From contig CAJUQM010000018.1 of the NCBI GenBank assembly GCA_910588005.1, positions 1 through 49,041 on the forward strand: DNA of 49,041 bases, written 5' to 3'. The position numbers were made by a program, and so were the translations under genes. Source of the stretch: an uncultured Oscillibacter sp. Its GTDB lineage: Bacteria > Bacillota > Clostridia > Oscillospirales > Oscillospiraceae. The notes under the pieces were generated by a model. The model had not been told where the DNA came from, did no database searches, and saw only the letters and a list, made by a program, of their open reading frames with translations. This document shows, one piece after another, positions 1 to 8,359 of this stretch (the stretch's first letter is position 1; every line of letters starts with the position of its first letter).

Positions 1-2
1 CC

Positions 3-1097
3 GGCAATATCACCCCGGATCTGCCCATGGTCAACGCCCGTACCGGCGAGAAGGTGAAGCTGGGCCGGCTGTACACCATGCGGGGCAAGAAGACCAGCGA
101 GGTCAAGGAGCTGACCTGCGGCGACATCGGCGCCATCGCCAAGATGGACATCAAGACCGGCGACACGCTGTGCGACGAGCGCAAGGTTGTAAATCTCAAG
201 CCCATTCCCTTTGCCGAACCCTGCTACTCTGTGGCCATCGTGCCCAAGACCCGGGGTCAGGAGGATAAAATCGCCCAGGGCCTGGGCCGTCTCAACGAGG
301 AGGACCCCTCTTTCTCCGTGGTCAACAACGCCGAGACCCACCAGATGGTCCTCTCCGGTTCCGGCGACATGCAGGTGGACGTGCTGGTGAGCAAGCTGAA
401 AACCCGCTTCAACGTGGAGGCGGAACTAAAGCCCACCCGGGTGCCCTATCGGGAAAAAATCCGCAAAACCGTGCAGAAGCAGGGCCGCCATAAGAAGCAG
501 ACCGGCGGCAGCGGACAGTTCGGCGACGTTTGGATCCGCTTTGAACCCAACCCCGAGGTGGAGGATATGGAGTTTGCCGAGGAGGTCTTCGGCGGTTCCG
601 TGCCCAAGAACTACTTCCCGGCCGTTGAAAAGGGCCTTCGCGAGGCCTGCATCCACGGTCCTCTGGCGGGCTACCCGGTGGTGAATCTGAAAGCTGTGCT
701 GTATGACGGCAGCTACCACCCGGTGGACTCCTCTGAAATCGCCTTTAAGACCGCGGCGCAGCTGGCCTATAAGGCTGCCCTGCCGGAGGCCAATCCCGTG
801 CTGCTGGAACCCGTGGGTGAGTTGAAGGTCACTGTACCCGACAGTTACATGGGCGACGTCATCGGCGATCTGAACAAGCGCCGGGGCCGTGTCATGGGTA
901 TGGACCCCACCGGCGACGGCGATCAGGTGATCTCTGCGGAGGTCCCCATGGGCGAGATGGGTTCCTACGCCATCGACCTGCGGGCCATGACCCAGAGCCG
1001 GGGCAGCTTTACCTTCCACTTCGTGCGGTATGAGGACTGTCCTCCCGCCGCCCAGGAAAAGGCCATTGCCGAGGCCAAAACCCTGGCAGAGCAGTAA
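3..1097 (+). CDS. EF-G-like translation factor, C-terminal part (5' truncated)
   Basis: The last 364 residues of a translational GTPase of the elongation factor G family, which drives ribosomal translocation. The reading frame is already open at the window edge, so the GTPase domain and start lie outside. Visible are the end of domain II, domain III, the domain IV signature (KKQTGGSGQFGDV near residue 160) and a domain V with the typical GDVIGDLNKRRGRV segment. The domain IV wording (TGGSGQFGDV rather than the SGGRGQYGHV of housekeeping FusA) suggests an EF-G paralogue (EF-G2 type) rather than the main fusA; this is a judgement from remembered family sequences. A hairpin terminator follows directly. 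Confidence 0.9.
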   Translation, partial: GNITPDLPMVNARTGEKVKLGRLYTMRGKKTSEVKELTCGDIGAIAKMDIKTGDTLCDERKVVNLKPIPFAEPCYSVAIVPKTRGQEDKIAQGLGRLNEEDPSFSVVNNAETHQMVLSGSGDMQVDVLVSKLKTRFNVEAELKPTRVPYREKIRKTVQKQGRHKKQTGGSGQFGDVWIRFEPNPEVEDMEFAEEVFGGSVPKNYFPAVEKGLREACIHGPLAGYPVVNLKAVLYDGSYHPVDSSEIAFKTAAQLAYKAALPEANPVLLEPVGELKVTVPDSYMGDVIGDLNKRRGRVMGMDPTGDGDQVISAEVPMGEMGSYAIDLRAMTQSRGSFTFHFVRYEDCPPAAQEKAIAEAKTLAEQ

Positions 1098-1120
1098 ATT
1101 CGGGACGGATTGTTCCTTAA

Positions 1121-1149
1121 GGGATGCAGGAGAAAAACTCCTGCATCCC
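1121..1149 (+). terminator. Intrinsic-type terminator after the EF-G-like gene
   Basis: A perfect 12-bp stem (1121-1132 with 1138-1149) with an AAAAA loop lies 24 bases after the stop. The U tract is weak, so it may be only a partial terminator. Confidence 0.6.
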
Positions 1150-1208
1150 GCCTTATAAAAACAAATTAAAAAATTTTCCCCCGGGCAAAGAAATGTTGCA
1201 TTGGCAAC

Positions 1209-1237
1209 TTTTCAAACGCCGCAAGGTCTGATATACT
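1209..1237 (+). promoter_or_regulatory. Promoter of the rubrerythrin gene
   Basis: TTTTCA (1209-1214), a 17-bp spacer and an extended -10, TGaTATACT (TATACT 1232-1237). A short inverted repeat, GTTGC-attg-GCAAC (1195-1208), abuts the -35 and could be an operator. Confidence 0.65.
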
Positions 1238-1309
1238 CACCTTGTCTTAAAAGGAACCCAATGAAAATCGCAAGAAAATTAAAAATATATTGCAAGGAGG
1301 ACGTTTATT

Positions 1310-1852
1310 ATGAAAAAGTGGATCTGCCAGGTTTGCGGCTATGTGTTTGAGGGGGAGAATCCCCCTGAGAAGTGCCCTCAGTGCGGTGTTGGCCCCGAGA
1401 AGTTCAGCGAGCAGAAGGGTGAGATGAGCTGGGCCGCCGAGCATGTGGTGGGCGTTGCCGCCGGCGTGGACGCCGAGATTCTGGAGGGCCTGCGTGCCAA
1501 CTTCTCCGGTGAGTGCACCGAGGTTGGCATGTACCTGGCCATGGCCCGTGTGGCCCACCGTGAGGGCTATCCCGAGATCGGCCTGTACTGGGAGAAGGCG
1601 GCATATGAAGAGGCCGAGCACGCCGCCAAGTTTGCGGAACTCCTGGGCGAGGTGGTAACCGACTCCACCAAGAAGAACCTGGAGATGCGGGTTGAGGCTG
1701 AGAACGGCGCTACCGCTGGCAAGATGGCCATTGCCAAGAAGGCCAAGGAACTGGGTCTGGATGCCATCCATGACACCGTCCACGAGATGGCCCGGGACGA
1801 GGCCCGCCACGGCAAGGCGTTCAAAGGCCTGCTGGAGCGGTACTTCGGCTAA
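1310..1852 (+). CDS. rbr: Reverse-type rubrerythrin (peroxide-reducing di-iron protein)
   Basis: A 180-aa cytoplasmic peroxide-scavenging protein of anaerobes. It has an N-terminal rubredoxin-like knuckle (C6xxC9, C22xxC25) followed by a ferritin-like four-helix domain with the expected di-iron carboxylates and histidines (GECTE, YEEAEHA and DEARH segments). Classical rubrerythrin carries the rubredoxin module at the C-terminus; here it is N-terminal, as in the clostridial reverse rubrerythrins that act as NADH-dependent peroxidases. The start is fixed by AAGGAGG about nine bases upstream. The gene is monocistronic, with its own promoter and a strong terminator. Electron donor and regulator are not encoded nearby. 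Confidence 0.93.
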   Translation: MKKWICQVCGYVFEGENPPEKCPQCGVGPEKFSEQKGEMSWAAEHVVGVAAGVDAEILEGLRANFSGECTEVGMYLAMARVAHREGYPEIGLYWEKAAYEEAEHAAKFAELLGEVVTDSTKKNLEMRVEAENGATAGKMAIAKKAKELGLDAIHDTVHEMARDEARHGKAFKGLLERYFG

Positions 1853-1869
1853 GATAGTTGTACTTTTAA

Positions 1870-1898
1870 GGGGTGGGCCTTTTGGCCCACCCCTTTTT
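1870..1898 (+). terminator. Rho-independent terminator after rubrerythrin
   Basis: A perfect 10-bp GC-rich stem (1870-1879 with 1884-1893), a TTTT loop and a following TTTTT run. Confidence 0.92.
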
Positions 1899-2022
1899 AA
1901 TGCATTTCGCACTCGCATTTTGAAAGACTGCACCAAAAAGTACGGCTTCTCTCCGTCCTCCTGTCCGGTCCCTTCTGATAAGCGTGGCTGGACGTCTTTG
2001 CTGCGGCGCCCTTTTACCCTCT

Positions 2023-3339
2023 CTATCCGCTTTTCTCTGTCCCAAGGGGCTGGAAATAGGTGATTCCACAGCAGGCCGTGATCATAAGGCATCCCAACTC
2101 CGACACCAGCGTGGAAAGCCAAATGCCCCGGTCTCCAAAGACGGTGGACATCGCCAGCAGACTGGCGGACAGCAGCACCAAGCTCCGGCTGAGAGAAATC
2201 ACAAACGCCGGGACCGGCCGTTCCACAGCGGTGAAGAAAGCGGCAAAAACCACATTAAATCCCATCGCCAGAAAGGACCAGGCATACATCCGCAGTGCAG
2301 AGACGGAATAGGAAAAAACGGCGCTGTCCCGTCCCAAGAATGCCTCCACAACCAGCGGCGCTCCCAGCTCTCCCAGGGCAAAGGACAGTATCGCAAACAG
2401 TGCCGCGGCGGCCACGCCGTACTTCAAGAGGCGATGGCAGTCCCTTCTTCGCTCCGCCCCAAGGGCATAGCTCACCAAGGGCTGCATTCCCTGGGCAATG
2501 CCGGTCATAGTCATCAGAACCAGGGTATTTACATAGCTGATAATGGTGTAGGCCGGCAGGGCCTGCTCCCCGATCACCCGTAAAATCGTGTGGTTGAACA
2601 AAAACACCACAAGGCCGTTGGATAGCTCGTTCAGTCCCTCGGACAGGCCCAAAGGCAGGATCCGGCGGTAAGCCCCCAGATTCCGCCGGAACCGCCCCAG
2701 TTGAAGCCGCTCCCGATGGGTGAGAAAGTATGCCAGAAACACCGCCGTAGAGGTCACTTGGGCCAGCCCCGTGGCCAGCGCCGCCCCCCACACTCCCCAG
2801 CCAAATCCAATCACAAACAGGGCGTCCAGCGCCACGTTCATCACCGCGCAGGACAGCACGCCGATGGTGCTGACCTGGGGCGCGCCATTGGCCTTCACCT
2901 GGACCTCTAAATTGTAGGATACGGTGAAGAAAACGGCGAACACCGCGATTGTACCCACATACTCTTTCACATAGTCCAGCGTATCCGGCGTGGCCCCCAA
3001 AAACAGGGCCACAGCCTCCAGATTAAGCAATACCGCCGCCGTTAAAAGGAGGCTTACCGCTCCTGTCACCGCCAGGTTTTGATTAAAGTAATCCCGGGCC
3101 TCCTCCAACCTCTCCTGCCCCAGGGCAACGGAGATCACTGTGGAGGTGCCTGTGGCCAAGAGAACCCCCACCATAAAGACCAGCGACGTAAAGGGCATGG
3201 ACAGATTTACCGCGGCCATTCCACTCTCCCCCACGCCCCGGGCCACAAATAAGCCGTCTACCATGGTGTAGAGGGAAAATGCCCACATAGACGCAACCGA
3301 CGGCAGGGCAAATTTTAAAAAAGTCTTCCGTAATTCCAA
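2023..3339 (-). CDS. MATE-family multidrug/cation antiporter
   Basis: A polytopic inner-membrane exporter of about 438 aa with the usual twelve hydrophobic segments in two homologous halves. It should couple Na+ or H+ entry to efflux of cationic compounds; the substrate is unknown. The start is placed at a TTG (3337-3339), because AAGGAGG (3348-3354) sits eight bases ahead of it. The ATG at 3366 that would extend the frame lies inside the predicted -10 hexamer, so it cannot be in the message. The gene is divergent from a MerR-type regulator that probably controls it through a 19-bp-spaced promoter between the two. Confidence 0.88.
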   Translation of the reverse strand: MELRKTFLKFALPSVASMWAFSLYTMVDGLFVARGVGESGMAAVNLSMPFTSLVFMVGVLLATGTSTVISVALGQERLEEARDYFNQNLAVTGAVSLLLTAAVLLNLEAVALFLGATPDTLDYVKEYVGTIAVFAVFFTVSYNLEVQVKANGAPQVSTIGVLSCAVMNVALDALFVIGFGWGVWGAALATGLAQVTSTAVFLAYFLTHRERLQLGRFRRNLGAYRRILPLGLSEGLNELSNGLVVFLFNHTILRVIGEQALPAYTIISYVNTLVLMTMTGIAQGMQPLVSYALGAERRRDCHRLLKYGVAAAALFAILSFALGELGAPLVVEAFLGRDSAVFSYSVSALRMYAWSFLAMGFNVVFAAFFTAVERPVPAFVISLSRSLVLLSASLLAMSTVFGDRGIWLSTLVSELGCLMITACCGITYFQPLGTEKSG

Positions 3340-3361
3340 TATGACAACCTCCTTGCTTTTT

Positions 3362-3392
3362 ATCATAAACCCTCGTATTATCCGAAAGTCAA
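3362..3392 (-). promoter_or_regulatory. MerR-type promoter of the MATE gene (19-bp spacer)
   Basis: On the minus strand TTGACT (3387-3392) and TATGAT (3362-3367) are separated by 19 bp. This over-long spacing is typical of promoters that MerR-family activators untwist. It lies between the MATE gene and the divergent MerR gene. No strong dyad was identified in the spacer. Confidence 0.6.
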
Positions 3393-3409
3393 TCCCTCAG
3401 GAGGAAAAA

Positions 3410-4213
3410 ATGAAGAACCTCTATAAAATCCATGAAATCGCCCGCCTGTTCCACCTCCACCCGGATACCCTGCGCTATTACGAGGAAAAGGGGCTGCTCC
3501 ACCCGGTCCGGGGAAAAAGCAATTACCGTATGTACACCATTCAGGACATCTGTACGCTGAACGTCATCCGCTCCCTGCGGGAGCTGGATCTTCCCACAGA
3601 GGAGATCCGAACGTATCTGGAGCGGCGCAGCGTAGAAGAGACGCTCTCCTTTCTCGACCGGCAGGAAACACTGCTGGAGGATAAGCTGGCCCTGCTGCGG
3701 GCCGCCGGGCAGGAAGTCCGGCGGCGCCGGGAGAGGCTGGAGCGGTACCGGACTGTGCCGGAGGGCCAGGTATCCATCAGAGAAGAGGGCGCCCGCCCCT
3801 ACGTCTTTTTACGGGAAAATGTCATTCTGGAGAAGGAGATTGACTTCCTTTTGAAAAAGCTGGAGGGGCGGCACCAGGACTACATTAAAGTCATCGGCTC
3901 CCAGACCATGGGGGCAATCCTGGATGGGGAGAGCCTGAAAAAGGGCGTGTTTAATCATTTCTCCTGCGTGTTTTTTCTTACGCCCGCAGACGGTCCCCGG
4001 GACGCCCTGCTCTCTCCGGGGCGTTATGCCAGTCTTTTCTACCGGGGCGGCTACAACCGCTTGGACCGGCATCTGGAAATGCTTTTGGAAAACATCCGCG
4101 CCCGTGGTCTCACACCTGCCGCCCCACCGCTGGAGCTATACCACATCGACGTCCATGACACCCGCCAGGAAAGCGAATATGTCACCGAGCTGCAAATGCT
4201 GGTCCACCGGTAA
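3410..4213 (+). CDS. MerR-family transcriptional regulator with effector-binding domain
   Basis: A 267-aa DNA-binding activator. Residues 1-70 form the MerR winged helix (YKIHEIARLFHLHPDTLRYY, then an arginine-containing wing), followed by a long coiled-coil dimerisation helix rich in Leu, Arg and Glu (about 75-125). A C-terminal domain of about 140 residues resembles the GyrI/BmrR-like ligand-binding fold. The start is the ATG at 3410, preceded by AGGAGG; an in-frame ATG at 3341 would overlap the divergent gene's ribosome binding site. By position it should sense a compound exported by the adjacent MATE pump. That link is inferred from synteny and from the 19-bp promoter. Confidence 0.85.
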   Translation: MKNLYKIHEIARLFHLHPDTLRYYEEKGLLHPVRGKSNYRMYTIQDICTLNVIRSLRELDLPTEEIRTYLERRSVEETLSFLDRQETLLEDKLALLRAAGQEVRRRRERLERYRTVPEGQVSIREEGARPYVFLRENVILEKEIDFLLKKLEGRHQDYIKVIGSQTMGAILDGESLKKGVFNHFSCVFFLTPADGPRDALLSPGRYASLFYRGGYNRLDRHLEMLLENIRARGLTPAAPPLELYHIDVHDTRQESEYVTELQMLVHR

Positions 4214-4297
4214 AGGGTTGGCCCATTCCTTAGCTCCCTTTTCAGATTGGTGTCGCCGAAAGCCGCCTCGTCAAATCACTCGTCAAAATGTCCAAAG

Positions 4298-4329
4298 CGG
4301 GCAGTCACCCGTTGATGGATGACTGCCCG
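4298..4329. terminator. Inverted repeat between convergent MerR and GNAT genes
   Basis: A 10-bp perfect stem (4298-4307 with 4320-4329) with a 12-base loop lies between two convergent genes. No clear U run is seen on either strand, so function as a bidirectional terminator is probable but not shown. Confidence 0.45.
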
Positions 4330-4353
4330 ATCAATCCTCAATTTATATGTTTA

Positions 4354-4899
4354 TCATAATTCCAATCTCATATAAATAACCTCTTGAAATCCTGCTAATC
4401 GAGAATGAAAGCCTTTAGGATTTCTGCCATATTCAACAAACCCAGCTTTTTTATATATGGATAATGCTTTTACATTGTCGGCAACCACATTCAACTCAAG
4501 CTGGACATATCCCGCAGCCTTTGCACATTCAATACACGCTGCAGTTAATGCCTGTCCAATCCCCAGCCCCCAAAATTCTTTAGCGACACTGATACCAAAT
4601 TCGGCACGATGCCGTATCTTATATTTTTTCCCCACTGCTTCAATTCCAGCGGTTCCCACAACCACATGATCGACTACGGCAACGATTTCGATTTCATTTT
4701 CACTTTCAGATTTCTCCTTTAGGAATTGACTTTCCTGCATAACATCAAAGCAATTTTCGTCTGGATAGGTAAGTAAATAATCGGTCTCTCCATGTGTTAA
4801 ATGAAAGTTGTCAAATACAGCTTGCCCATCACACTCCATTCCATTTCTCAAGCAGCACTCAATACCATTTTTTAACATTATCACTTTATTATATTTCAT
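4354..4899 (-). CDS. GNAT-family N-acetyltransferase
   Basis: A 181-aa acetyl-CoA-dependent acetyltransferase. The central motif A is visible (GISVAKEFWGLGIGQALT, giving the pyrophosphate-binding loop), followed by the NVVADNVKALSIYKKAGF segment typical of the family. The acceptor could be a protein N-terminus, an amine or a small metabolite. The start at 4899 (MKYNKVIM) is chosen over the ATG at 4923 because GAGGT lies seven bases upstream of it. Base composition is clearly more AT-rich than the flanks, suggesting recent acquisition. It is a single gene with a consensus promoter. Confidence 0.88.
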   Translation of the reverse strand: MKYNKVIMLKNGIECCLRNGMECDGQAVFDNFHLTHGETDYLLTYPDENCFDVMQESQFLKEKSESENEIEIVAVVDHVVVGTAGIEAVGKKYKIRHRAEFGISVAKEFWGLGIGQALTAACIECAKAAGYVQLELNVVADNVKALSIYKKAGFVEYGRNPKGFHSRLAGFQEVIYMRLEL

Positions 4900-4934
4900 C
4901 GCTGATACCTCACAAACTCCCATTTGTCGGGCCG

Positions 4935-4963
4935 ATTATAACACAGGACTCCTGCTATATCAA
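4935..4963 (-). promoter_or_regulatory. Sigma-A promoter of the GNAT gene
   Basis: Minus strand: TTGATA (4958-4963), a 17-bp spacer, TATAAT (4935-4940). Confidence 0.75.
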
Positions 4964-5036
4964 TGTGCTTTTATAGATACCGCTGAAGTTATACCCCGGC
5001 AACACTTTTCTTAAAAGAGACTTCCTTAGCGGACCC

Positions 5037-5065
5037 TTTACATCCGGCGGGAAATCATGTAAAAT
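5037..5065 (+). promoter_or_regulatory. Sigma-A promoter of the symporter gene
   Basis: TTTACA (5037-5042), a 17-bp spacer, TAAAAT (5060-5065). The predicted start near 5072 gives an untranslated leader of about 87 bases, longer than needed for the ribosome site. Confidence 0.7.
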
Positions 5066-5093
5066 AGAGAAAATATTGGAAAAGGAGGTCTGA

Positions 5094-5132
5094 TTGAAAG
5101 GGACTGGTCCCCCTATCTTTCCCATTTACTGA
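5094..5132 (+). CDS. Possible 12-codon leader peptide ahead of the symporter
   Basis: A strong AAAGGAGG (5081-5088) lies in the symporter leader but not in front of the symporter. It is followed by TTG and 11 further codons (reading MKGTGPPIFPIY if TTG initiates) and a TGA. The peptide contains two adjacent prolines, which could stall ribosomes. This is speculative; it may be a chance short frame. Confidence 0.25.
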   Translation: MKGTGPPIFPIY

Positions 5133-5158
5133 GAGAATCAATGAGAAGGAGAAACCGT

Positions 5159-6613
5159 ATGAAATTCAATCCTATTGTCACTGCCATCGTGGTGATCTAC
5201 CTGCTGATCATGCTGTTTATCGGCTGGTACTCCTCCAAAAAGATCACCTCCAACACAGACTTCATGGTAGCCGGACGCCGTCTGGGTCCCTTCCTGATGG
5301 CCGGCACCCTGGCCGCCACGGAGATCGGTGGCGGCAGCTCCCTGGGCGTTGTACAGCAGGGCATGGAGAGCCACGGCCTCTCCGCCGCCTGGTACATCAT
5401 CACCATGGGCCTTGCCTTCGTAATCCTGACCTTCCTGGCCCCGAAGTTCCGGGCCGCCACCGTAAAGACCGTGCCCGAGTACTTCCGCCGCCGCTACGGC
5501 AAGAGTGCCGGCATCATTACCGCCATCATTATGCTGCTTCCCCTGGTAGGTGTGACGGCCAGCCAGTTCATCGCCTCTTCCGTCATCCTCTCCACAATGC
5601 TGGGCATCAGCTATAAGACCGCCGTGATCGTGGTGGTGGTGGTGGTCACCGCCTACTCCATCATGGGCGGACTGTGGTCTGTAACTCTGACGGATTTTGT
5701 CCAGGTCTTTCTCATCGTCATCGGCATGATCATCGCCGTCCCCTTTGCCCTGAACCGGGCGGGCGGCTGGGAGAATGTGGTAGCCAACGTCCCTGCCGAG
5801 ACCTTTGACATGTTCAAGGGATACAGCCCCATGGCGGTGATCTCCCTGACCATCATGTATGTGGCCACCTTCACCGTGGGCCAGGAGGCCGTCTCCCGCT
5901 ACTATGCCGCCCGGGACGGCAAGTCCGCCCAGCAGGGTTCCATTCTGGCCGCCCTGGTGAATTTTATCTATGCTTTTATCCCCGCGATCCTCGGCATCAT
6001 CACCCTGGCCCTCATCAACATGGGCAAGTTCAGCTCTGAGGAGTTCGCCGCCGTTGGCGCCCGCTACGCCCTGCCCGTGCTGGCCATGGACGTTATGCCC
6101 GCCGTGATCTGCGGACTGCTCTTTGCCGGCATCATCTCCGCTACCATGTCCTCCTCCGACTCTGACCTGCTGGGCGCCGGCTCCATCTTTGCCAACGATA
6201 TCTACCACGCCGTGCTGAAGCCCGGCGCCTCCAGCGGCGAGGTCATGCGGGTCACCCAGGTTACCATGGCGGTCGTAGGCGTGGCCGCCGGGTGCATCGC
6301 CCTGTTCAACACCTCCAGCATCGTCTCTATTTTGATGTTCTGCTTCACTCTCCGGGCTGCCGGCGCCTTCTTCCCCTATGTGCTGGGGCACTACTGGAAG
6401 GGCGCCTCCCTGGCCGGTACCATCGCCTCTTTGATCTCCGGTACCATCATCGTGGTCTATCTGGAAAAGATCTCCACAAACGGACTCTTCGGTATAATGG
6501 TCAGTCAGCCCATCGTCCCCGGTCTCGCGGCGGCGCTGGTGTTCTTCTTAGTATTCTCCCTGATCTTCCCGCCCAAGCAGCGGACTACAGAACTTGCCTA
6601 CGAGGAGGATTGA
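5159..6613 (+). CDS. Sodium:solute symporter (SSS family)
   Basis: A 484-aa polytopic membrane transporter of the SSS (PutP/PanF-like) family with roughly thirteen hydrophobic segments. Family landmarks include the N-terminal TDFMVAGRRLGPF segment, the GGGSSLG loop and TVPEYFRRRYG. The start is the ATG at 5159, with AAGGAG seven bases ahead. The substrate cannot be read from sequence. The next genes encode a D-aminoacylase-like amidohydrolase and CutC, so uptake of N-acylated or D-amino acids is a reasonable guess. A GC-rich hairpin separates it from the amidohydrolase, which also has its own promoter, so co-transcription is partial at most. Confidence 0.9.
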   Translation: MKFNPIVTAIVVIYLLIMLFIGWYSSKKITSNTDFMVAGRRLGPFLMAGTLAATEIGGGSSLGVVQQGMESHGLSAAWYIITMGLAFVILTFLAPKFRAATVKTVPEYFRRRYGKSAGIITAIIMLLPLVGVTASQFIASSVILSTMLGISYKTAVIVVVVVVTAYSIMGGLWSVTLTDFVQVFLIVIGMIIAVPFALNRAGGWENVVANVPAETFDMFKGYSPMAVISLTIMYVATFTVGQEAVSRYYAARDGKSAQQGSILAALVNFIYAFIPAILGIITLALINMGKFSSEEFAAVGARYALPVLAMDVMPAVICGLLFAGIISATMSSSDSDLLGAGSIFANDIYHAVLKPGASSGEVMRVTQVTMAVVGVAAGCIALFNTSSIVSILMFCFTLRAAGAFFPYVLGHYWKGASLAGTIASLISGTIIVVYLEKISTNGLFGIMVSQPIVPGLAAALVFFLVFSLIFPPKQRTTELAYEED

Positions 6614-6647
6614 TCCCGCCTCTCCGGCAGATGCGCAAATCGTTCCC

Positions 6648-6670
6648 GCGGCGGCCCAAAGGGCCGCCGC
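6648..6670 (+). terminator. Terminator-like hairpin after the symporter
   Basis: A perfect 10-bp GC stem (6648-6657 with 6661-6670), an AAA loop, then TTTCTCTT. Confidence 0.7.
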
Positions 6671-6696
6671 TTTCTCTTCCCATATTCCGAAACCTG

Positions 6697-6705
6697 TGGT
6701 ATAGT
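6697..6705 (+). promoter_or_regulatory. Extended -10 promoter of the amidohydrolase
   Basis: TGgTATAGT: an extended -10 with TG at 6697-6698 and the hexamer at 6700-6705. No good -35 is visible. A start near 6712 would give a short leader before GGGGAGG. Confidence 0.5.
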
Positions 6706-6737
6706 GGATATAAATGTATCGTGGGGAGGTCCTGTCC

Positions 6738-8312
6738 ATGTTTGATTATCTGATTCAAAATGTCCGGCTGCTGGACGGTTCCGGCCGTCCGGCCCTCTCC
6801 GGCGACGCCGCCCTCTCCGGCGGGCGGATCGCCGCCGCCGGCGCTCTGGCAGGCACAGAAGCCGCCCATGTTATCGACGGCCACGGCCGTTTTCTGACAC
6901 CGGGCTTTATTGACATCCACCGCCACGCCGATGCGGCCCTGTTCCGTTCCGACTTTGGCCGGGCGGAGCTGGCCCAGGGATTGACCACCATCCTGAACGG
7001 CAACTGCGGACTGTCCCTGGCGCCGGTGTCCGGTCCCCACCGAAAGGCCGTGCTGGACTATTTGACCCCGATTGTGGGCGAAGCCGGGGAGGACTTCTCC
7101 AGCCTTGCAGACTACCGGCGCCGGGCCAACGGGACGCCGCTCCCCTTAAACGCCGGAATGCTGGTGGGAATGGGAACCCTGCGGGCCTGCACGGCCGGAT
7201 TCCGGGACGGAGACCTGACCGGGGACGAATACCGCCTGATTCACGCCTCTTTGGAGCAGGCGTTGGCGGATGGGGCACTGGGCGTCTCCCTGGGACTGGG
7301 CTATGCTCCGGAGTGTTTTTACACCACAGAACAGCTGATTCGGTCTCTGGCTCCCCTGCGCCGGTCCGGCCGGGTGATCACCGTCCACATGCGTCAGGAG
7401 GGAGACGGTGTCGTGGAGGCCCTGGCAGAGATGCTGGCCGTGGCACGGTCACTGGAGACACCGGTGCAGATCAGCCATTTGAAGGCCATCGGCCGGCGGA
7501 ACTGGCGGCGGGCCGTCCCGCAAATGCTGGAGATGATCGCCGCCGCCCGGGCGGAAGGGCTGGATATCGCCTGTGATACCTATCCCTATCCCGCCGGGTC
7601 CACCCAGCTGATCCACGTACTGCCGCCGGAATTCCAGGCCGGAGGGGTGGATGCGCTCACCGCCGCCCTCCAAGATCCGGAGAGCCGCCGCCGTATGCGC
7701 CGCCGGATGGAGCACGGCACGGACTTTGAGAACATTGTAGCTCTGGTGGGCTTTGAGAATATCCATGCCGCTTCCCTCCGCCTGCCGGAGCATAAGGACC
7801 TGGAGGGACGGACCCTGGCAGATATCGCTGCCCGCCAGGGCAAAAACCCCTATGACGCCCTGTTCGACCTTCTGGCGGCGGAGCGGTGCGGCGTATCCAT
7901 GATCGATTTTTTCGCTCACCAGGCGGATGTGGAGGAGATCCTCCGCGCTCCCTTCTCCGGCGTCATCTCCGACGCCACATACCCCCACGGCCTCCCTCAC
8001 CCCAGGGTCTGCGGCGCTTTTCCCCGCCTGTTGGAGACCTATGTCCAAAAACGCGGCGTATTGACGCTGGAGCAAGCCGTCCACAAGCTCACCCGCCAGC
8101 CGGCAGACCGGTTCGGACTTTTTAAAAAAGGCCGGATCGAGGTTGGTGCGGACGCAGACCTCTGTATCTTCGATCCGTCAAAAATTCACGAAACCGCCGC
8201 CTGGCAATCCCCCTGCCAGCTGGCCCAGGGGATGGACTGGGTATTTGTAAACGGCGTCCCCGCCATCCAGGAGGGGCAATTCACCGGCGTGAATGCCGGA
8301 TCTCACCTGTGA
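6738..8312 (+). CDS. N-acyl-D-amino-acid deacylase family amidohydrolase
   Basis: A 524-aa metal-dependent amidohydrolase resembling D-aminoacylase, which removes N-acyl groups from D-amino acids. Features seen: the metal-binding GFIDIHRHAD motif (H61, H63), HMRQEGD, ISHLKAIG (further metal ligand), DTYPYPAGST and the C-terminal DATYPHGLPHPRV segment. A composite beta domain ends in GADADLCIFDP. Members of this family also hydrolyse D-glutamyl or dihydropyrimidine-type substrates, so the exact substrate is open. The start is the ATG at 6738 after GGGGAGG. It sits between an SSS symporter and cutC on the same strand, which suggests a salvage function. Confidence 0.88.
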   Translation: MFDYLIQNVRLLDGSGRPALSGDAALSGGRIAAAGALAGTEAAHVIDGHGRFLTPGFIDIHRHADAALFRSDFGRAELAQGLTTILNGNCGLSLAPVSGPHRKAVLDYLTPIVGEAGEDFSSLADYRRRANGTPLPLNAGMLVGMGTLRACTAGFRDGDLTGDEYRLIHASLEQALADGALGVSLGLGYAPECFYTTEQLIRSLAPLRRSGRVITVHMRQEGDGVVEALAEMLAVARSLETPVQISHLKAIGRRNWRRAVPQMLEMIAAARAEGLDIACDTYPYPAGSTQLIHVLPPEFQAGGVDALTAALQDPESRRRMRRRMEHGTDFENIVALVGFENIHAASLRLPEHKDLEGRTLADIAARQGKNPYDALFDLLAAERCGVSMIDFFAHQADVEEILRAPFSGVISDATYPHGLPHPRVCGAFPRLLETYVQKRGVLTLEQAVHKLTRQPADRFGLFKKGRIEVGADADLCIFDPSKIHETAAWQSPCQLAQGMDWVFVNGVPAIQEGQFTGVNAGSHL

Positions 8313-8359
8313 CTCCATTCCTGCCTGCCAAAACTGTTTTTGAAAGGAGCCATTCCGCT

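Noticed and set aside
1901..2022. Possible small gene between rubrerythrin and the MATE gene
   Set aside because: Short frames exist on both strands, but none has a ribosome site. The segment follows a strong terminator and ends at the MATE stop.
5138..6391. A 417-aa minus-strand open frame antisense to the symporter gene
   Set aside because: Its composition (Gly/His/Asp-rich) is the reverse complement of a hydrophobic, GC-rich coding frame, and it has no ribosome site. It is a shadow.
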